From: Cyanoderma ruficeps
Taxonomy: Eukaryota > Chordata > Aves > Passeriformes > Timaliidae
DNA: 64,000 nucleotides
Assembly: GCA_008694505.1 (NCBI GenBank)
Contig: VZDJ01000174.1
Location: 9,888,286 to 9,952,285, forward strand
Direction of reading: 5' to 3'
Part shown: positions 45,906 to 57,100 of the stretch, piece after piece
Layout of the letters: each line of letters opens with the position of its first letter
Position numbering within the stretch: position 1 is the first letter of the stretch
Translations under genes and position numbers: made by a program
The notes under the pieces: model-generated
Databases searched by the model: none
What the model saw: only the letters and a program-made list of their open reading frames with translations
Told to the model about the DNA's origin: nothing

Positions 45906-47757
45906 GTGGGTATACATGTGAGTTTCCCTCGGTGTTATTTATTTTTTAACTTATTTTTAGTACAAGCTTTAGTACACCCTCCCTGTTAGTGGACAGATGG
46001 GGTTTCTGGGGGTTTGCATGAAGCTGTGAGTTTTTCTGTCTCTGTGCCTTTTGTCAGTGCTTTTTTATTTATTTTTTTAAATGTTATTTCTCTCATTCAC
46101 TGCTTTTATGGATTTTTGCTCTGCATCTAACATCTCAGATTGCTGCAGATGCTCTCTGCAGAGAGCAGGTTCACCTGCTGGAAAGGCAGCTTGCTCATTT
46201 TTGGTGTTGGTGAATCTCTGCTGTGGTCAGACACACAAGGGGTGTTCAGGGCTGGCCACAACATCAGGATAATATCTTGGCTGGTTTTTGGAAGCCTTGT
46301 CTCACACTCAAAGGCTCTTTCCCACCCATGATTTTGGATCATCCCACAAGCATCCCTGCTGCCTTTCCCTGGCAGAGCCCATGTCACAGCACTCACTCCC
46401 AGATGTCTCCTTGACGCTGGAGCCATCAACTCTCCCCATTCACTGGACCTGCCTTGGCTCTGGGTTTGTCCCCCCAAGGGAGGCTTGTCCCACCTCGCCC
46501 AACCCCAGGCCCCAGAAAATCCAACACCATTTCTGCAGGTTTGCTGGGAAGCAAAGATGAGGGATGTTTCAAAGCACTGTTCTGTTCTTTCTTCATTGGT
46601 TGCAGCACTCGGCTGAGCTTTGCTTTATGTTGACTGCAATTTTCTCAATGTTTTTGTTGTTTTGGGGACTGAATTTGTACCAAACTCGTCTGCAACAGCC
46701 AATCACTGTTATTTTGCTATGCATTGTACATATATTGAACAGGCTGAGAGGACTTGGCCTCTATTTAATATTTATTTCTTCTATTTATTGAGCATTACTT
46801 TAAGAAAAGCTATTTGGGTCATGCTGTTGGGTCCATGAAGGCAGGAGCCTTTAAAGTGTTGCCGGATATGTTGGAGAGAGGAAAGCAAATTTGGCTCATT
46901 TGGACCTCACCGCTAGTATTTAGAGAGGAACTTCACTGTGATGGAGATGAGCAAGGCAGGGGAAACCTCTTCATCTCCTTGAACCAGCTTCTGTTAACAA
47001 ATCACATCCCCCTGGAAAGGTGTGGGGAATTCAGAGGTGACAGGCCGGCTCTGGTGGAGGAATAACCCTGCTCCTCTTCCTCTGCCACGTGGCATAGGGC
47101 TGCCATCACAAAAAAAATATCCCTGGAGTTCTCTGATCTCCCACTGCTGGTCCCCTCTTCCCTCTAGGGGATGGGGACACTTGTCACCCTTTGCATCAGT
47201 GATGAGGAAAGGGATAGGAAGTGACTGGCTGTGGTCTCCATGAGGAAGCGAGGATGTCCACCCTGCCCCATCCTGAGACCCTCGTGCCATGTCCTGCTTT
47301 GCCCCCTTCCCCAAGCTTTGTGCCAGTAGCTTTGCCCTGATGTGAGCTCAGTAGCCAGGGCAGGACTGGGGAGGCCTCCCCTGTCATCCTCAACATGAGC
47401 AGAGCTTGCTGCAGGCATCCTCCCCCAGCTTTGAGAAGAGCATGAGATGTGCTAAAAATCCCACGCTGCCCCAGTGTCGCTCCACCAACGCCGCAGGCGC
47501 TGCTCTGCTCGCTCGGGTGGGAGGTGTTTGTGCTCCTTGGGCAGAGCTGCCTGTGCCTGCTGGAGCGTGGACATGGCTCCAGCCTCAGCAGGACACTGCC
47601 CATTGCTGGGCTGTTCCCACAGAGCTGGCCAGGAGCTGCTGGCTGCTCAGCCTCAGGGCTCTCAGGGCACTGGTTTGAGAAAAGGGCAGGTTCAGGTGTC
47701 TAAGGGAAGACTTTGCCCTTCAGTGTCCAGTGGGGTTTTATTACCTCTTCACCAGAG

Positions 47758-47763
47758 AATAAA
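47758..47763 (+). terminator. SRRM4: Internal poly(A) signal AATAAA
   Basis: A canonical hexamer about 370 nt before the distal signal. It could give a shorter SRRM4 3' UTR. Confidence 0.4.
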
Positions 47764-48123
47764 TAAGTCTCACGACTTTGCTGCTACCTGACAGTTTGCA
47801 CATGACTGCGAGGGTCTCCAAAGCAACAGTGTCATGGTCAAGCACCCCAGCTTTTGGGCTATTACCTAGAGAACAACACCCTCAGCAGCCCAGGGCAGCT
47901 CTCCACCTTTGAAACCCGGGGAATGAGAAGATTTAGAACAAAAGCCACGACGTGAGAAAAGCCGTGAGGGAAACGGTGTTTCCGTTTTCCACCCCCAACG
48001 ACACCGGCGCATCTGTTCGTTTGAGTCCATTGTAAAGCTCCCCTTGCTCTCCATCCACATGTGTTCTGTATCCTTTTGTCTTCCTGGGTGTTTGAGTTGT
48101 TAGCCTGGTTAGAAAAAGGTTCC

Positions 48124-48129
48124 AATAAA
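48124..48129 (+). terminator. SRRM4: Distal poly(A) signal AATAAA of SRRM4
   Basis: A canonical hexamer followed within about 50 nt by T/GT-rich sequence (TGTTCCTTTTGG, then GTGCGTGCG). It is the last good signal before the sequence turns into GC-rich spacer, so I take it as the end of SRRM4. Confidence 0.6.
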
Positions 48130-48149
48130 GGTTCGGACAGTATTTCCTT

Positions 48150-50460
48150 TGCATCATGTTCCTTTTGGATACAAGTGCGTGCGATGGGATATTTCGGGTT
48201 GTTTCAGCTGCTCTGCAGGGAAGGGCATGTGCCTCCACTCCAGCTGCCCAGGACTGGCTCCTCAGGGCACCAACTGAAGCAAAAACAGTTGTGGGCTAGT
48301 ATTTCTGGCAGTTCTCCTTTCCCTGCTGGGCCAGGCTCCTGCTGCCCATTGCCAGGCCCTTTGGATCCCCCCACCTTGTTCAGGCACTGGGAGTCCAAGC
48401 CAGAAATGCATCTGTCTCTCCCTGGAGGTCACACTGGGCTCACCAGTGCTCTCCTCGGGGCTGTGCCCTTCCCTTCCTGCACAGCCCTTGCTCCAAGCCC
48501 TGCACAGAATTCCCATGCCATAGGGCCCTGCCATGGTCACCTCAGCAGGAGCCAGGGGCAGCGGCGACTCTGCAGCACCGTGGAAGTCCCCCAGGGGAGC
48601 AGCAGCACTGGGCCATGTCCCCCTGCTCCTCAACAGGGCTCAGATGGGCACTCAGGAAAGGTCTGGACATGGCACAGATGGATGGTGGGGACACCGGGCA
48701 GCATCCCCAGGTCACTCGGAGGAGAAGGGGGGCTGCAAGGGCACTTCTGTTTCCCAGAGCTGATGTCGTGGGGTGGCTCGGGGGTGGGAGGCAGCCGGGA
48801 GGATTGGAATGACAACAGGAGCTAAATTGGGATGGCCCAGAGAGGGTGAGAGCAGGCGGGAGGAGGGGACGTGACTAATCGGGATGAACAAGGCGACAGA
48901 AAGAATTCCTGGCCGGGGAGGGAGGATGGCCTGGAGCTATGTGGGAAACGTGGGATGGGGGATGTTATGAGGCTCCTGGAAACACGGTAGGATCGTGGGA
49001 CTGCCTGAAACCACCTCGGGCTTGTCCCTCTCACCCCGTGCGTGCGCTGGTGTTTGCCCACGGGGGTGCAGATCCTGCTCGCCAGCCAAGCTGAGGTGTG
49101 CCCAGCTGAGCTCGGGCTGTGTGTGGCAGTGACCCCCAGGACTGTCCCGGTACTGTCACCCACAGGCACCAGGAGCCCCCGGCCAGGCAGAGGCAGCCGG
49201 GCAGGACAAGAGAATGGAGGGGGATGCTCAGTCCCTCCACCAACAGCTGCCTTCCCGCACCAGGAGTGCTCAGCTGGCACCTGGGACCTCCCTAGGCACC
49301 TCCAGGCATCCCTTCGGAGCCCAGGGAGCCCCCTGTGATGCCCAGGGGTCTCCATGCAGGGGGGAAGCCCTGCCCTAGCCTAGGAGAGGCAGCTCCCTGC
49401 CCCCAGCGATGCTGCCGTGATTAATGCCACGGAGTGACCAACGGCTGCATCCCTGCGTGGCCTGCACTGCATTAAAGCCTTCCTGCTGCAATTACTCCTA
49501 TAGAGTCCATTAGAAAAATTGCAGATGCTGGAGAGAAGGAGCATGATGCAGAGCCAGGATGCGGCATGAGGAAGTGGTTCCGTAGCCAGCGTGACCCTCC
49601 TTGATGACATCCCATCCTCCAGCACACCCCGCCGGAGCCGTGCCTGGATCACCTCCACGGGGACCCCGTCAGTGCCGGCCGTACCCCCGCCTGTGGCCGG
49701 GCTCGGGGCCGTGTCTCCCGGGCGGATGCTGGCTGGGAGCTCCCCCTCGGGTGCTGCTGCCGCGCCCCTTCCCACAGCGCGCAGCCCGCTCCCGCCGCTG
49801 CCCTGTCATTATTAGCCCGGCCGCGGCTGTGATTAACGCCTCACCCTGCCCGCACCGCGATTGCGGCAGGGCCGGGGCATGCGGTGGGGTGAGGAGGAGG
49901 AGGAGGAGGAGGCAGAGGTGCTGAGCAGCGCCGTCAGCGCCCTGCCTGCTGCCCGGGGTCCGTCTCCTCACTGCAGTTAGGGGATGTTTCTCCGGGCCCA
50001 GCTGGTGTAGATGGCCAAAGCAGCAATGCTGGAGAGGGTCATCCTGTCCCCCTGCCCCACACTCCCCAAACAGCCATCCCAGGGGTCCCACGGCGCTGGG
50101 GGTGCCGGCAGTGACCCATTTCCCGGTACAGTGGGACTCGGTGCCGTGGGGACACGTGGCTTTACAGTGAGGGGAGCAGCCTGGTCAGCCCCACCACGGT
50201 ATTTTTAACAGGTGACACCGAAAGCAGCCAGCCCTGAGTGAGCTTGGGGGCTATTTTGGGAGGGCAGAGCAGCAGGAGGGGGCAGCAGGGGCTGGGGCAG
50301 CTGCTGAAGAAGCGCCGTGGCTCTGTGGCAGCCGGGATCCTCGGGCCGGCAGGAGAGGTCAGCTGCCACTGCCAAATTCTCCACGGCTGTTTCATCCTCT
50401 CCAAAATACTCGGCTGACAGGGCAGGACTTGCAAAACACACACCCCCCTCCTCTGAAGTC
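48150..50460. other. Spacer between SRRM4 and HSPB8
   Basis: No exon is seen. A short AT-richer block at about 49410-49530 contains GTGATTAATGCC, GCATTAAAGCC and CAATTACTCC. A CpG-rich block at about 49640-49980 contains TCATTATTAGCC, GTGATTAACGCC and a GAG trinucleotide run (about 49890-49912). Both could be distal regulatory elements of HSPB8. Confidence 0.45.
49890..49912. repeat. GAG trinucleotide repeat
   Basis: About seven GAG units in the CpG-rich block upstream of HSPB8. Confidence 0.9.
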
Positions 50461-50510
50461 CATATAAATAGTACTCGCCCAACGGCTGGAAGGTTAGAGA
50501 AGTTTCTGGG
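50461..50510 (+). promoter_or_regulatory. HSPB8: TATA-like box and heat-shock-element-like motif of HSPB8
   Basis: ATATAAATAG at 50462-50471 resembles a TATA box. About 30 nt downstream, where the start site would fall, lies GAAGTTTC (50499-50506), an exact GAAnnTTC pair, the core of a heat-shock element. A partial third unit lies upstream (TTAGA). The distance to the ATG (about 475 nt) would give a long 5' UTR, as in mammalian HSPB8. The start site is inferred. Confidence 0.45.
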
Positions 50511-50854
50511 CTCCAGGCTCAGGCATTTATTGCAGCTCTCACCCAGGAGCAGCAGGGAAAGTTGCACATAAAGTGCTGGAGAGTGAGAAGTGAGAGAGAA
50601 GCTTTTTAATCTCAGGATATTTGGCTTTATTATTTTTTTTTCCTCTCTCCTGACAAGAAGTTTTATATTCCCCTCCCCAGTCCTGGGATCCCAGCCAGAC
50701 AGGAAGCATTTTCTCGCGGCCAGAGAGCTCCCTCCGTCCTTCCTGCGCTCCTCCAGCTCCCGGTGATTCAGCCTGAATTGATTTTCTCATCGTCCTTCAC
50801 CTGGTGCCGGGAAGGAGGGACCGTCCCCGCGCTCCCACGTCCCACCCGGGGTGG

Positions 50855-50920
50855 ATGCGTCTCCTCCGGGACAGGCTCCCGGGGGAAATTTGCAGCCAGG
50901 AGCAGCCACACAGAGGCTGA
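50855..50920 (+). CDS. Upstream ORF (21 residues) in the HSPB8 leader
   Basis: The only ATG I find between the inferred start site and the HSPB8 ATG. It encodes 21 residues beginning MRLLRDRLPGE and stops with TGA at 50918-50920, 51 nt before the HSPB8 start. The start context is GTGGATGC (G at -3, C at +4), moderate. It probably acts, if at all, by regulating translation, not through its peptide. Confidence 0.4.
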   Translation: MRLLRDRLPGEICSQEQPHRG

Positions 50921-50971
50921 GGCTCCGTTGGAGAGCCCCGGGGACACGCTCAGACCCCTCCGAAGGAAGCC

Positions 50972-51350
50972 ATGGCCGATAGCCAGATGCCCTTCTCCTG
51001 CCATTATCCCGGCAGGCGCAGCCTCCGCGACCCTTTCCGGGAGCCCGGCCTGACCTCGCGTCTGCTGGACGATGACTTCGGCTTGTCGCCCTTCCCCGGG
51101 GATCTGACGGCGGACTGGCCCGACTGGGCTCGGCCCCGGCTCACCACCACCTGGCCGGGCCCCCTGCGCGCCGGCCTGGGCCGCACGCCCCCCATGGCCC
51201 CCGCCTACGGCGCCCACTTCGGGGGGTACCCCGAGAGCCGCAGCCCCGCGCCCTTCCCCCGCGAGCCCTGGAAGGTGTGTGTCAACGTGCACAGCTTCAA
51301 ACCCGAGGAGCTGACGGTCAAAACCAAGGATGGCTACGTCGAGGTGTCAG
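50972..51350 (+). CDS. HSPB8: HSPB8 coding exon 1 (residues 1-127)
   Basis: 379 nt. Encodes the N-terminal region and the first strands of the alpha-crystallin domain, ending GYVEVS plus one base of Gly. The donor is TCAG|GTGAGA. Confidence 0.96.
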
Positions 51351-53555
51351 GTGAGAGCCAAGGCGCCGGGGAGGTGGCACTGCCAGCTCAAGGAATTGCT
51401 GCAAAATGCCAAAATCGCTTTTATTTTAAGGCGGCGGCAGCAGCCTCCGTGCTTAGGAGCAGAGGAGGGCTGCAGCAGGGCTTTGGGGCATCTCCAGAGG
51501 CAGTTTGGGTGTCACAGAGGGGATCTGGATCACAAGCCATGGTGGTTTGCTGCCAAAAGAAGAAAGGACACGTGTCCTTTGGGGTAAATCTCCCTGCATT
51601 CTGCCCTGGCTGGCAGCACCCTGCAGTGAACGGCCAAGAGGGGCCCCAGCTCTGCTCTGGTTAATTATAGCCAGGGTGAGGTCGGCACGGAGGGAGATTC
51701 CCTTTAAAGGGGCCGAGGGAGAGGCTGGGAAGAAGGGAGCAGCTGCTCACAGCCCCCAGCCCAGCCCGGCTCTGAGTCGGCCAGAAACACATCCCTGAAA
51801 TGTCAATTAATGGAGGGAACAGTGGATGTGGGGTCCAGCACTTTTGGGGTGCCCATGACTGCCCTCAGTGTCCCATCAGCCTGGCACTGACATTCCCATT
51901 GTCCCTAGGTCCTCCAGGCTGGGATCACCAGGGAGGGCTGGGGGCTGCCACCTAACACAGCTCTGGGTGTTTATTTGGAGCTCACTGCAGCACAGGGGGA
52001 AGGGCACAGCTCAGGGGGGTCCTGGCAGCCTCTGGCTGATGCTCCAGGTACAGGGACCCCCAGCCTGACCGAGTGGTGGAAAGGAACCATCCAGGGTAGT
52101 GGGACCAAGGGGGATGCTGTCACCTCCAAAGGTTTTATTATTTGTTTATTTTCTTAAACCCCAGCTCTTGGCAGCCTGTGAGGACCCCAGTTTTCCAGTG
52201 GAAATGTGGCCGTGCTGTGTCTAGCATCTCCTTCCCCATATGGAGAGGCTTCCTGAGCCCTCCCCAGAGGAAGAGTTTGCACTGGGGCAGGGAAACAGCT
52301 GCTTGGAAAACTTTCCTGTTGGGTTTATTTGTTGTTGTTTGTTGGGGAAAAAATAATCTCCTGGTAAGGTGCTGATGTGGGGTGTTGGCCTTCCCTGCAG
52401 GCAAACACGAGGAGCAGCAGGTGGAAGGAGGGATCGTCTCCAAGAACTTCACCAAGAAAATCCAGTAGGTACCGGTCGGCCTGGCTGAGCTTTGCCAGTC
52501 CCCCCGCCCCAGCTCACACACGCAGGGACTGTTTCCACCCCAAAATCTGCCCTTGTGCAGCACGTGCCTGGCTGGGCCGGGCCACAGAGATTTCCCAAGG
52601 GAAGGAAAGGAGGAGGAGGCTTTTTTTTGAGGCGCTCTATCAGTCTCATGCGCGCCCGGGGAGCAGGAGGGGCGCGGGGAGGAGGCGTCCCCCGGGGAGC
52701 AGCAGGGCACGGCGGGCTGGCACCACCGGCAGCCCCGGAGCACATCCCTGCTATCCCCGCATCTCCATGATGTCAGTGAGATCGCTATCGCGTTGACTCA
52801 CCCTTGCCTCGCTTTGGCAACAACAACCGCAAAGGCGAGCCCAGAGGCCGGCGAGCCCCGACCGATGTGGGGGGCAGATCCCACCCGCGGGGCTCGCACG
52901 GTTAACAGGGAAAAGCATCAAAGCCCAGGGCATGGGAAGGGTTTCCTCGGCTGGCAGCAGCTCAGCTTTGCTTTTCCGCCCTGCAGGAGCCCTGTGCATC
53001 CCGAACTCCCACGGGAAAGCTGGGGCGAGCCCCGCTGCTCGGCGCTCGGGCTCCTTTTAGGGGCAAGGCTCGCGGCTGACGTGGGTGCGGCACGGCCGGG
53101 ATTTGCTCCCGCTCCGCGCCGCACAAGCGGCTCTGACATCCCGTCAAACACATCTGCCGGGGAGATTAAACAGAGCTCCCACGGGGGCCAGGCGGGCCAG
53201 GAGCCCGCTCTAAATATCCCCCCGCACATTCCCAGGCGCTCCCAGTAATAACAGAGGCTTTGCCGGGGCGCCGGCGCTGCTGCCTCGGCACCGCTGGTTC
53301 CCCGCGTGCTGGCGGTCCAAGGGTCGGGATCCAGCGGGAATGCAGCATCCTAACCCAATTCTAACCCGTGCTGTCTTTCCTGCCCCACCCTGCAGGCTGC
53401 CCTACGAGGTGGATCCCATCACGGTGTTCGCCTCCTTGTCCCCGGAGGGGCTGCTGATCATCGAGGCGCCCCAGATCCCCCCCTACCAGCAGTACGGCGA
53501 GGGCGGCAGCGGCAGCGAGATCCCCGTCGAGAGCCAGGAGGCCGCCTGCACCTGA
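50972..53555 (+). CDS. HSPB8: HSPB8 (HSP22), small heat-shock protein, 3 exons
   Basis: A small heat-shock chaperone that partners BAG3 and HSP70 in chaperone-assisted selective autophagy; cytosolic. Coding segments 50972-51350, 52401-52464 and 53396-53555 total 603 nt, or 200 residues (human 196). Start context GAAGCCATGG. Seen: N-terminus [32 protein letters not shown] then PDWARPRL, matching the human N-terminal region; an alpha-crystallin domain at residues about 98-178 ([62 protein letters not shown]); and the C-terminus SQEAACT. FTKK contains the lysine matching human K141, the neuropathy site, here residue 145. The linker before the domain is longer and GC-rich. The position downstream of SRRM4 is conserved synteny. 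Confidence 0.97.
51351..52400 (+). other. HSPB8: HSPB8 intron 1
   Basis: 1050 nt, GT-AG. The frame stays open for about 310 nt into the intron, but nothing there resembles HSPB8. No repeat was recognised. Confidence 0.85.
52401..52464 (+). CDS. HSPB8: HSPB8 coding exon 2 (residues 127-148)
   Basis: 64 nt. The acceptor is TTCCCTGCAG|G. Encodes [20 protein letters not shown] then I and two bases of Gln. The donor is ATCCA|GTAGGT. If the intron were retained, CAG would be followed at once by TAG, so the donor itself supplies an in-frame stop. Confidence 0.95.
52465..53395 (+). other. HSPB8: HSPB8 intron 2
   Basis: 931 nt, GT-AG, GC-rich with a CpG-rich interior (about 52640-53300). No exon is recognised. 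The acceptor is CCACCCTGCAG|G. Confidence 0.85.
53396..53555 (+). CDS. HSPB8: HSPB8 coding exon 3 and stop (residues 148-200)
   Basis: 160 nt including TGA at 53553-53555. Encodes [20 protein letters not shown] then [11 protein letters not shown], the last strands of the alpha-crystallin domain. A short, less conserved tail ends SQEAACT (human SQEVTCT). Confidence 0.96.
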
Positions 53556-54190
53556 GCAGCCACCCGCGGCCCTCCCGCGCCCCGGCACCCCTGTCCCTTG
53601 TCCCCTTCCCCCGCCCCCCGGTCCCCTGCGGCGCGGCGTCCTGACAGCCTCCGGCAAGGGTGACGGGTGCCGCTCGCAGGGATGGCAGCACCCGCCCCCC
53701 CAGCGGAGAGCCGGGGCACACACCGGGTGCCAGGCCACCGTCCCTGAGGGCTTCTAGCGCTCTCAGGTGCCGCTAGAGATTTTTTTTTGTGCCCACGGGG
53801 CCAAGCAGAAAGGATGTTCCTCCTTATGGTTATTGATTGTTCCGAGTCGCTCGGATGGGATATTTATAACAATAGTAAAAAAGGGCCTGTTTTGTTTTTG
53901 TTTTTTTTTTTTTCTTTAAAATTGACATGGAAACCTGTAGCTCTGTGTCTTTTCCTCCTCCATGAGTTGTTTTGGGTTTTTTTTTTTAACTACATCTCTG
54001 CGAAGGACACACGTCCAGCAGTGGAGCTTGATGGCGTGGCCTCCGTCCTGAGAAACGGTCTGCGTGCTTTGAACGTTGGTTTGGGGTTTTGGTGTTGGTT
54101 GTGTTGGTTTTTTCTTTTCCTTATTTCCGAAGAGAATTTGTGCTTTTACTTGTCAGACCTGAGGAATAAAACCCAGTTGATGTTCTTAGC
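53556..54190 (+). other. HSPB8: HSPB8 3' UTR
   Basis: About 630 nt: GC-rich first, then T-rich with T runs at about 53897-53912 and 53977-53988, ending in AATAAA at 54165-54170. The cleavage site is inferred about 15-20 nt later. Confidence 0.75.
54165..54170 (+). terminator. HSPB8: Poly(A) signal AATAAA of HSPB8
   Basis: A canonical hexamer followed by TTGATGTTCTTAGCCTCTGCTTG, a T/GT-richer stretch, at the right distance from the stop codon. Confidence 0.8.
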
Positions 54191-57100
54191 CTCTGCTTGT
54201 CTCAGCTGAGCCAGTGGGGTGGGCATAGGGCTGGAGGAGGGGAATGTCACCATGTGCCATCTCCCAGCTTGGCACAGGTCATCCTCATGAAGGCAAGGAC
54301 AAGAGTGATGTGTGGGGATGCCTGCACTGATGGGGAATTCCAAGTGCTAGCTAACACTGTGCTGGGGAAGCATTGGGCCTGGCAAGGACCGTGGGCTCAT
54401 CCCATCCTTAGTCCCTCAGGGGGTTGAGAATGTTCTTCTGCTTGGGGATGCTAAACCAGGCTGTGAGTTGGGAAAGTTGGGTTTGCTCCATCTCCATTTC
54501 CATCTCACCATGCCAGCTCCCCACCTGCAGTGGAAGTGGAAGGACTTCCCAGTGGAACGGCAAATGGTTTCTGCTGGGTTCTGGGCACAGCCTTGAAACC
54601 ATTCCCGGGGGCAAAGCACCATTTGCTAACCCACTGCAGTGCCTGGGGTGAGCAAAGCCGAGCTGTGGATGGGTGGTAGGAAATTTTCCATCGATCTGTG
54701 CAGCACCTGGAGCCAGGCACCCAGTTTTCCATGTCACCAGGACCTCGGAGTTAAAAATACAGCCTCACGTGTTCCACTCTGGCTCACTGGGGATGTGGTT
54801 ACCAACAACACCCACCACGTGCTGTAAACCCTGGCCCAGCACCCGCGTGCCACGAAGGCACCCACATTCCAGGTCATGAAGGGGAACCTGGGCACTCTCA
54901 CCCAGTTTTGCAGATTGTATTTGCTGGATTAACTTCCAGCAGTTGTTGCAGAGCTGGGACCCCCTGATGGTGCAGAGCACAGCCAGCCCCAAGCTCAGCC
55001 ACTCCAGCTCTGCCAGGCACGGCTCTGAGCACAGCAATTTTTATGAATAAAATATAATCCTCGAAATGTGATACTGACACCGGGATGGAACGCCAAAAAG
55101 TCATGAGTCACAGCTCCAGCCCTGTGTCCTTGTGCCACTTGGAGCCGTCAGGCCCTGTGGGTGACACCTCTCCAGCACAAACTGTCCCTCCTCTTCCTCA
55201 CCCCTTCAAAGAGTTATTTTTATCAGACTTTTGAAAACATATCCCCAAGCCCGACCTCAATTTTTTTCCCCTTTCATAGAAGGACTCCAGGGGCCCCTGG
55301 GGACATGCTCAGGCCCAGCACCCCGGCTGGATGTCCCCCAGTGGACCCCTGGCCCTGCACCCATGTCTGGCACAGGAGGGTTCCCCAAGCAGGGCTGCAG
55401 GTGCAGGGGGACCAGCTGTGACTCCATAGGGAGCTGCCAGGGGGGAATGAGGCACAGTTGAGTCACTCTCCCATCCCAGGGTATTTGGGGAGGGCCCCAG
55501 GCTGGTGCAACACCAGTGCTGGGACAAAGGGAGCTCCAGGCTCAGCTTTGGAGCTGCTGCACTCCAGCTTTTGTTCTTGCTGATCCTGCAGTTTGGGGTG
55601 AGTTTTGTTTTTCTTTAATAGCTTTTTGCTTTATTTGGTTCTGCTTTCTGATGAATTCCTTAATAGTGTCTTATAAAAGCTGTTGTAAGCTGCATTAGCA
55701 ATAATTTCCTAATGGCTGAGGTTGGCATTGGCAATTAGCACTAAGGACCTCTTCCATGGGGCAGCGTGCTTAGACCTGTGCAGACAGCAGCTTCCCAAGC
55801 TTTTGGATGGTCTGGAGTATCACATCCTAATGAAATAATTGTAACTGGAGAGCCAGAGGCTCTTTTCAAGTATGATCTGATTATCCCTGCAAGGGAGGTT
55901 TTAAACAAGTAATCCCTACCGGGATTCTGCAAATGTTTCTGCAAGTGCAAAAATCAGTTTGGAAGCACTGGGGCACTTCAGCCCCGCGTCTGAGGAGAGA
56001 GAGTGGGATCTGTGCACTTCTGGGGTGCCAGGGTGAGCAGAGCTGGGGCTGGTGGGGCTTGGGAGCAGTTTGCTCACCCTCCCTCGTGTGTGAGATGTTG
56101 GTTTGGAGTCTCCAGCCCCACAAGACAGAGCAGTAGTGGCCACTCTGCAGCGACATCACATCTGTGGGTTTGGAGCAACTACAGCCTGCCAGGGGGGTCA
56201 GAACACCTTGTGGTTCATGGCTTAATGCCAGCCCTAAGGGACAGAGCTGCAGGCTGTGACTGAGGGGAGGAGTGGGCATCCCGTGAGTCTGACCCTGGGG
56301 CTGCCTCTGGGAGACCAGGAGGGACTGAGATCCCGACTGTGCATTTTGGGACCTCCCTCACACAAGGGAGAAAGGGCAGGATTGTGTTTGTCCTGCATGG
56401 AGCACCCCGGCCACAGCAGCACCTCTCTGCCAGCCCTGTCCCAATCATTCCAGGAGGACACTGCTCCCTTTTTTTCTCCTGGAGCAGCATTACACTCGCC
56501 AATATCCACATCATCCAAGACTAAATGATTTTCACTGCTGAAGGAGACAGAGGAACCATCCTAATCTGGCTTTTCACATGCTGCTCTTGGAGCAACACTG
56601 ATGCTGTCAACACAGCATCCTGGATGGGGAAGAGACAGAACCAGGTGCTTGGAAGATTTTAATTTTTTTTCTTTCTAAGAAGCCAGTTCTGATCAAATAC
56701 AGAACCACATCTGAAAGAGCTCGTGGGAGTAAGTAGTTGAATGTTGGGCAATTTGTAATTGGCACTGATGGGGCAGGAGAAAGGAGCGTGCCTGTTCCAG
56801 GGGAGGGATTCTGGGGTTGGGGCTGAGGTGGAAATCCAACAGCTCCTGATGCATCTCAGGACCATGAGCTTGCAAGCTCACCTCTGAGTCCCAGTAAAGC
56901 TCTCCTGGGCAGCTGGAGGGAAATGTGGGTGGTTCAGGAAGCTTTTCTGTTTTGGGAAAAAAATTTGGTGATCCCTCCTGCAGCACAGGCGGGTGATTCC
57001 CAGTGCTGCCAACACAGAGCTGGAATGGGCTGATGGGGAGGGCTCAGCACCAGGAGATAAGGGGCTGCATCATGGGAAACTAGCCTGGGAGGACCTGCTG

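Larger units (their letters stand above)
42543..48150 (+). other. SRRM4: SRRM4 3' UTR (about 5.6 kb)
   Basis: No further exon is seen between the SRRM4 stop and the AATAAA at 48124. The stretch holds AU-rich elements (ATTTA repeats at 45171-45190, 45233-45242, about 46060-46075 and 46763-46790), Pumilio-type motifs TGTAAATA (44918-44925) and TGTACATA (46725-46732), a TG repeat (about 45877-45905) and a GTGCCTT miR-124 seed match (46044-46050). Mammalian SRRM4 also has a very long 3' UTR. An internal AATAAA at 47758 allows a slightly shorter form. Continuity of the transcript is inferred. Confidence 0.7.

Noticed and set aside
48061..48825. 254-residue frame spanning the SRRM4 poly(A) region
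   Set aside because: It crosses the likely transcript end and resembles no known protein; chance open frame.
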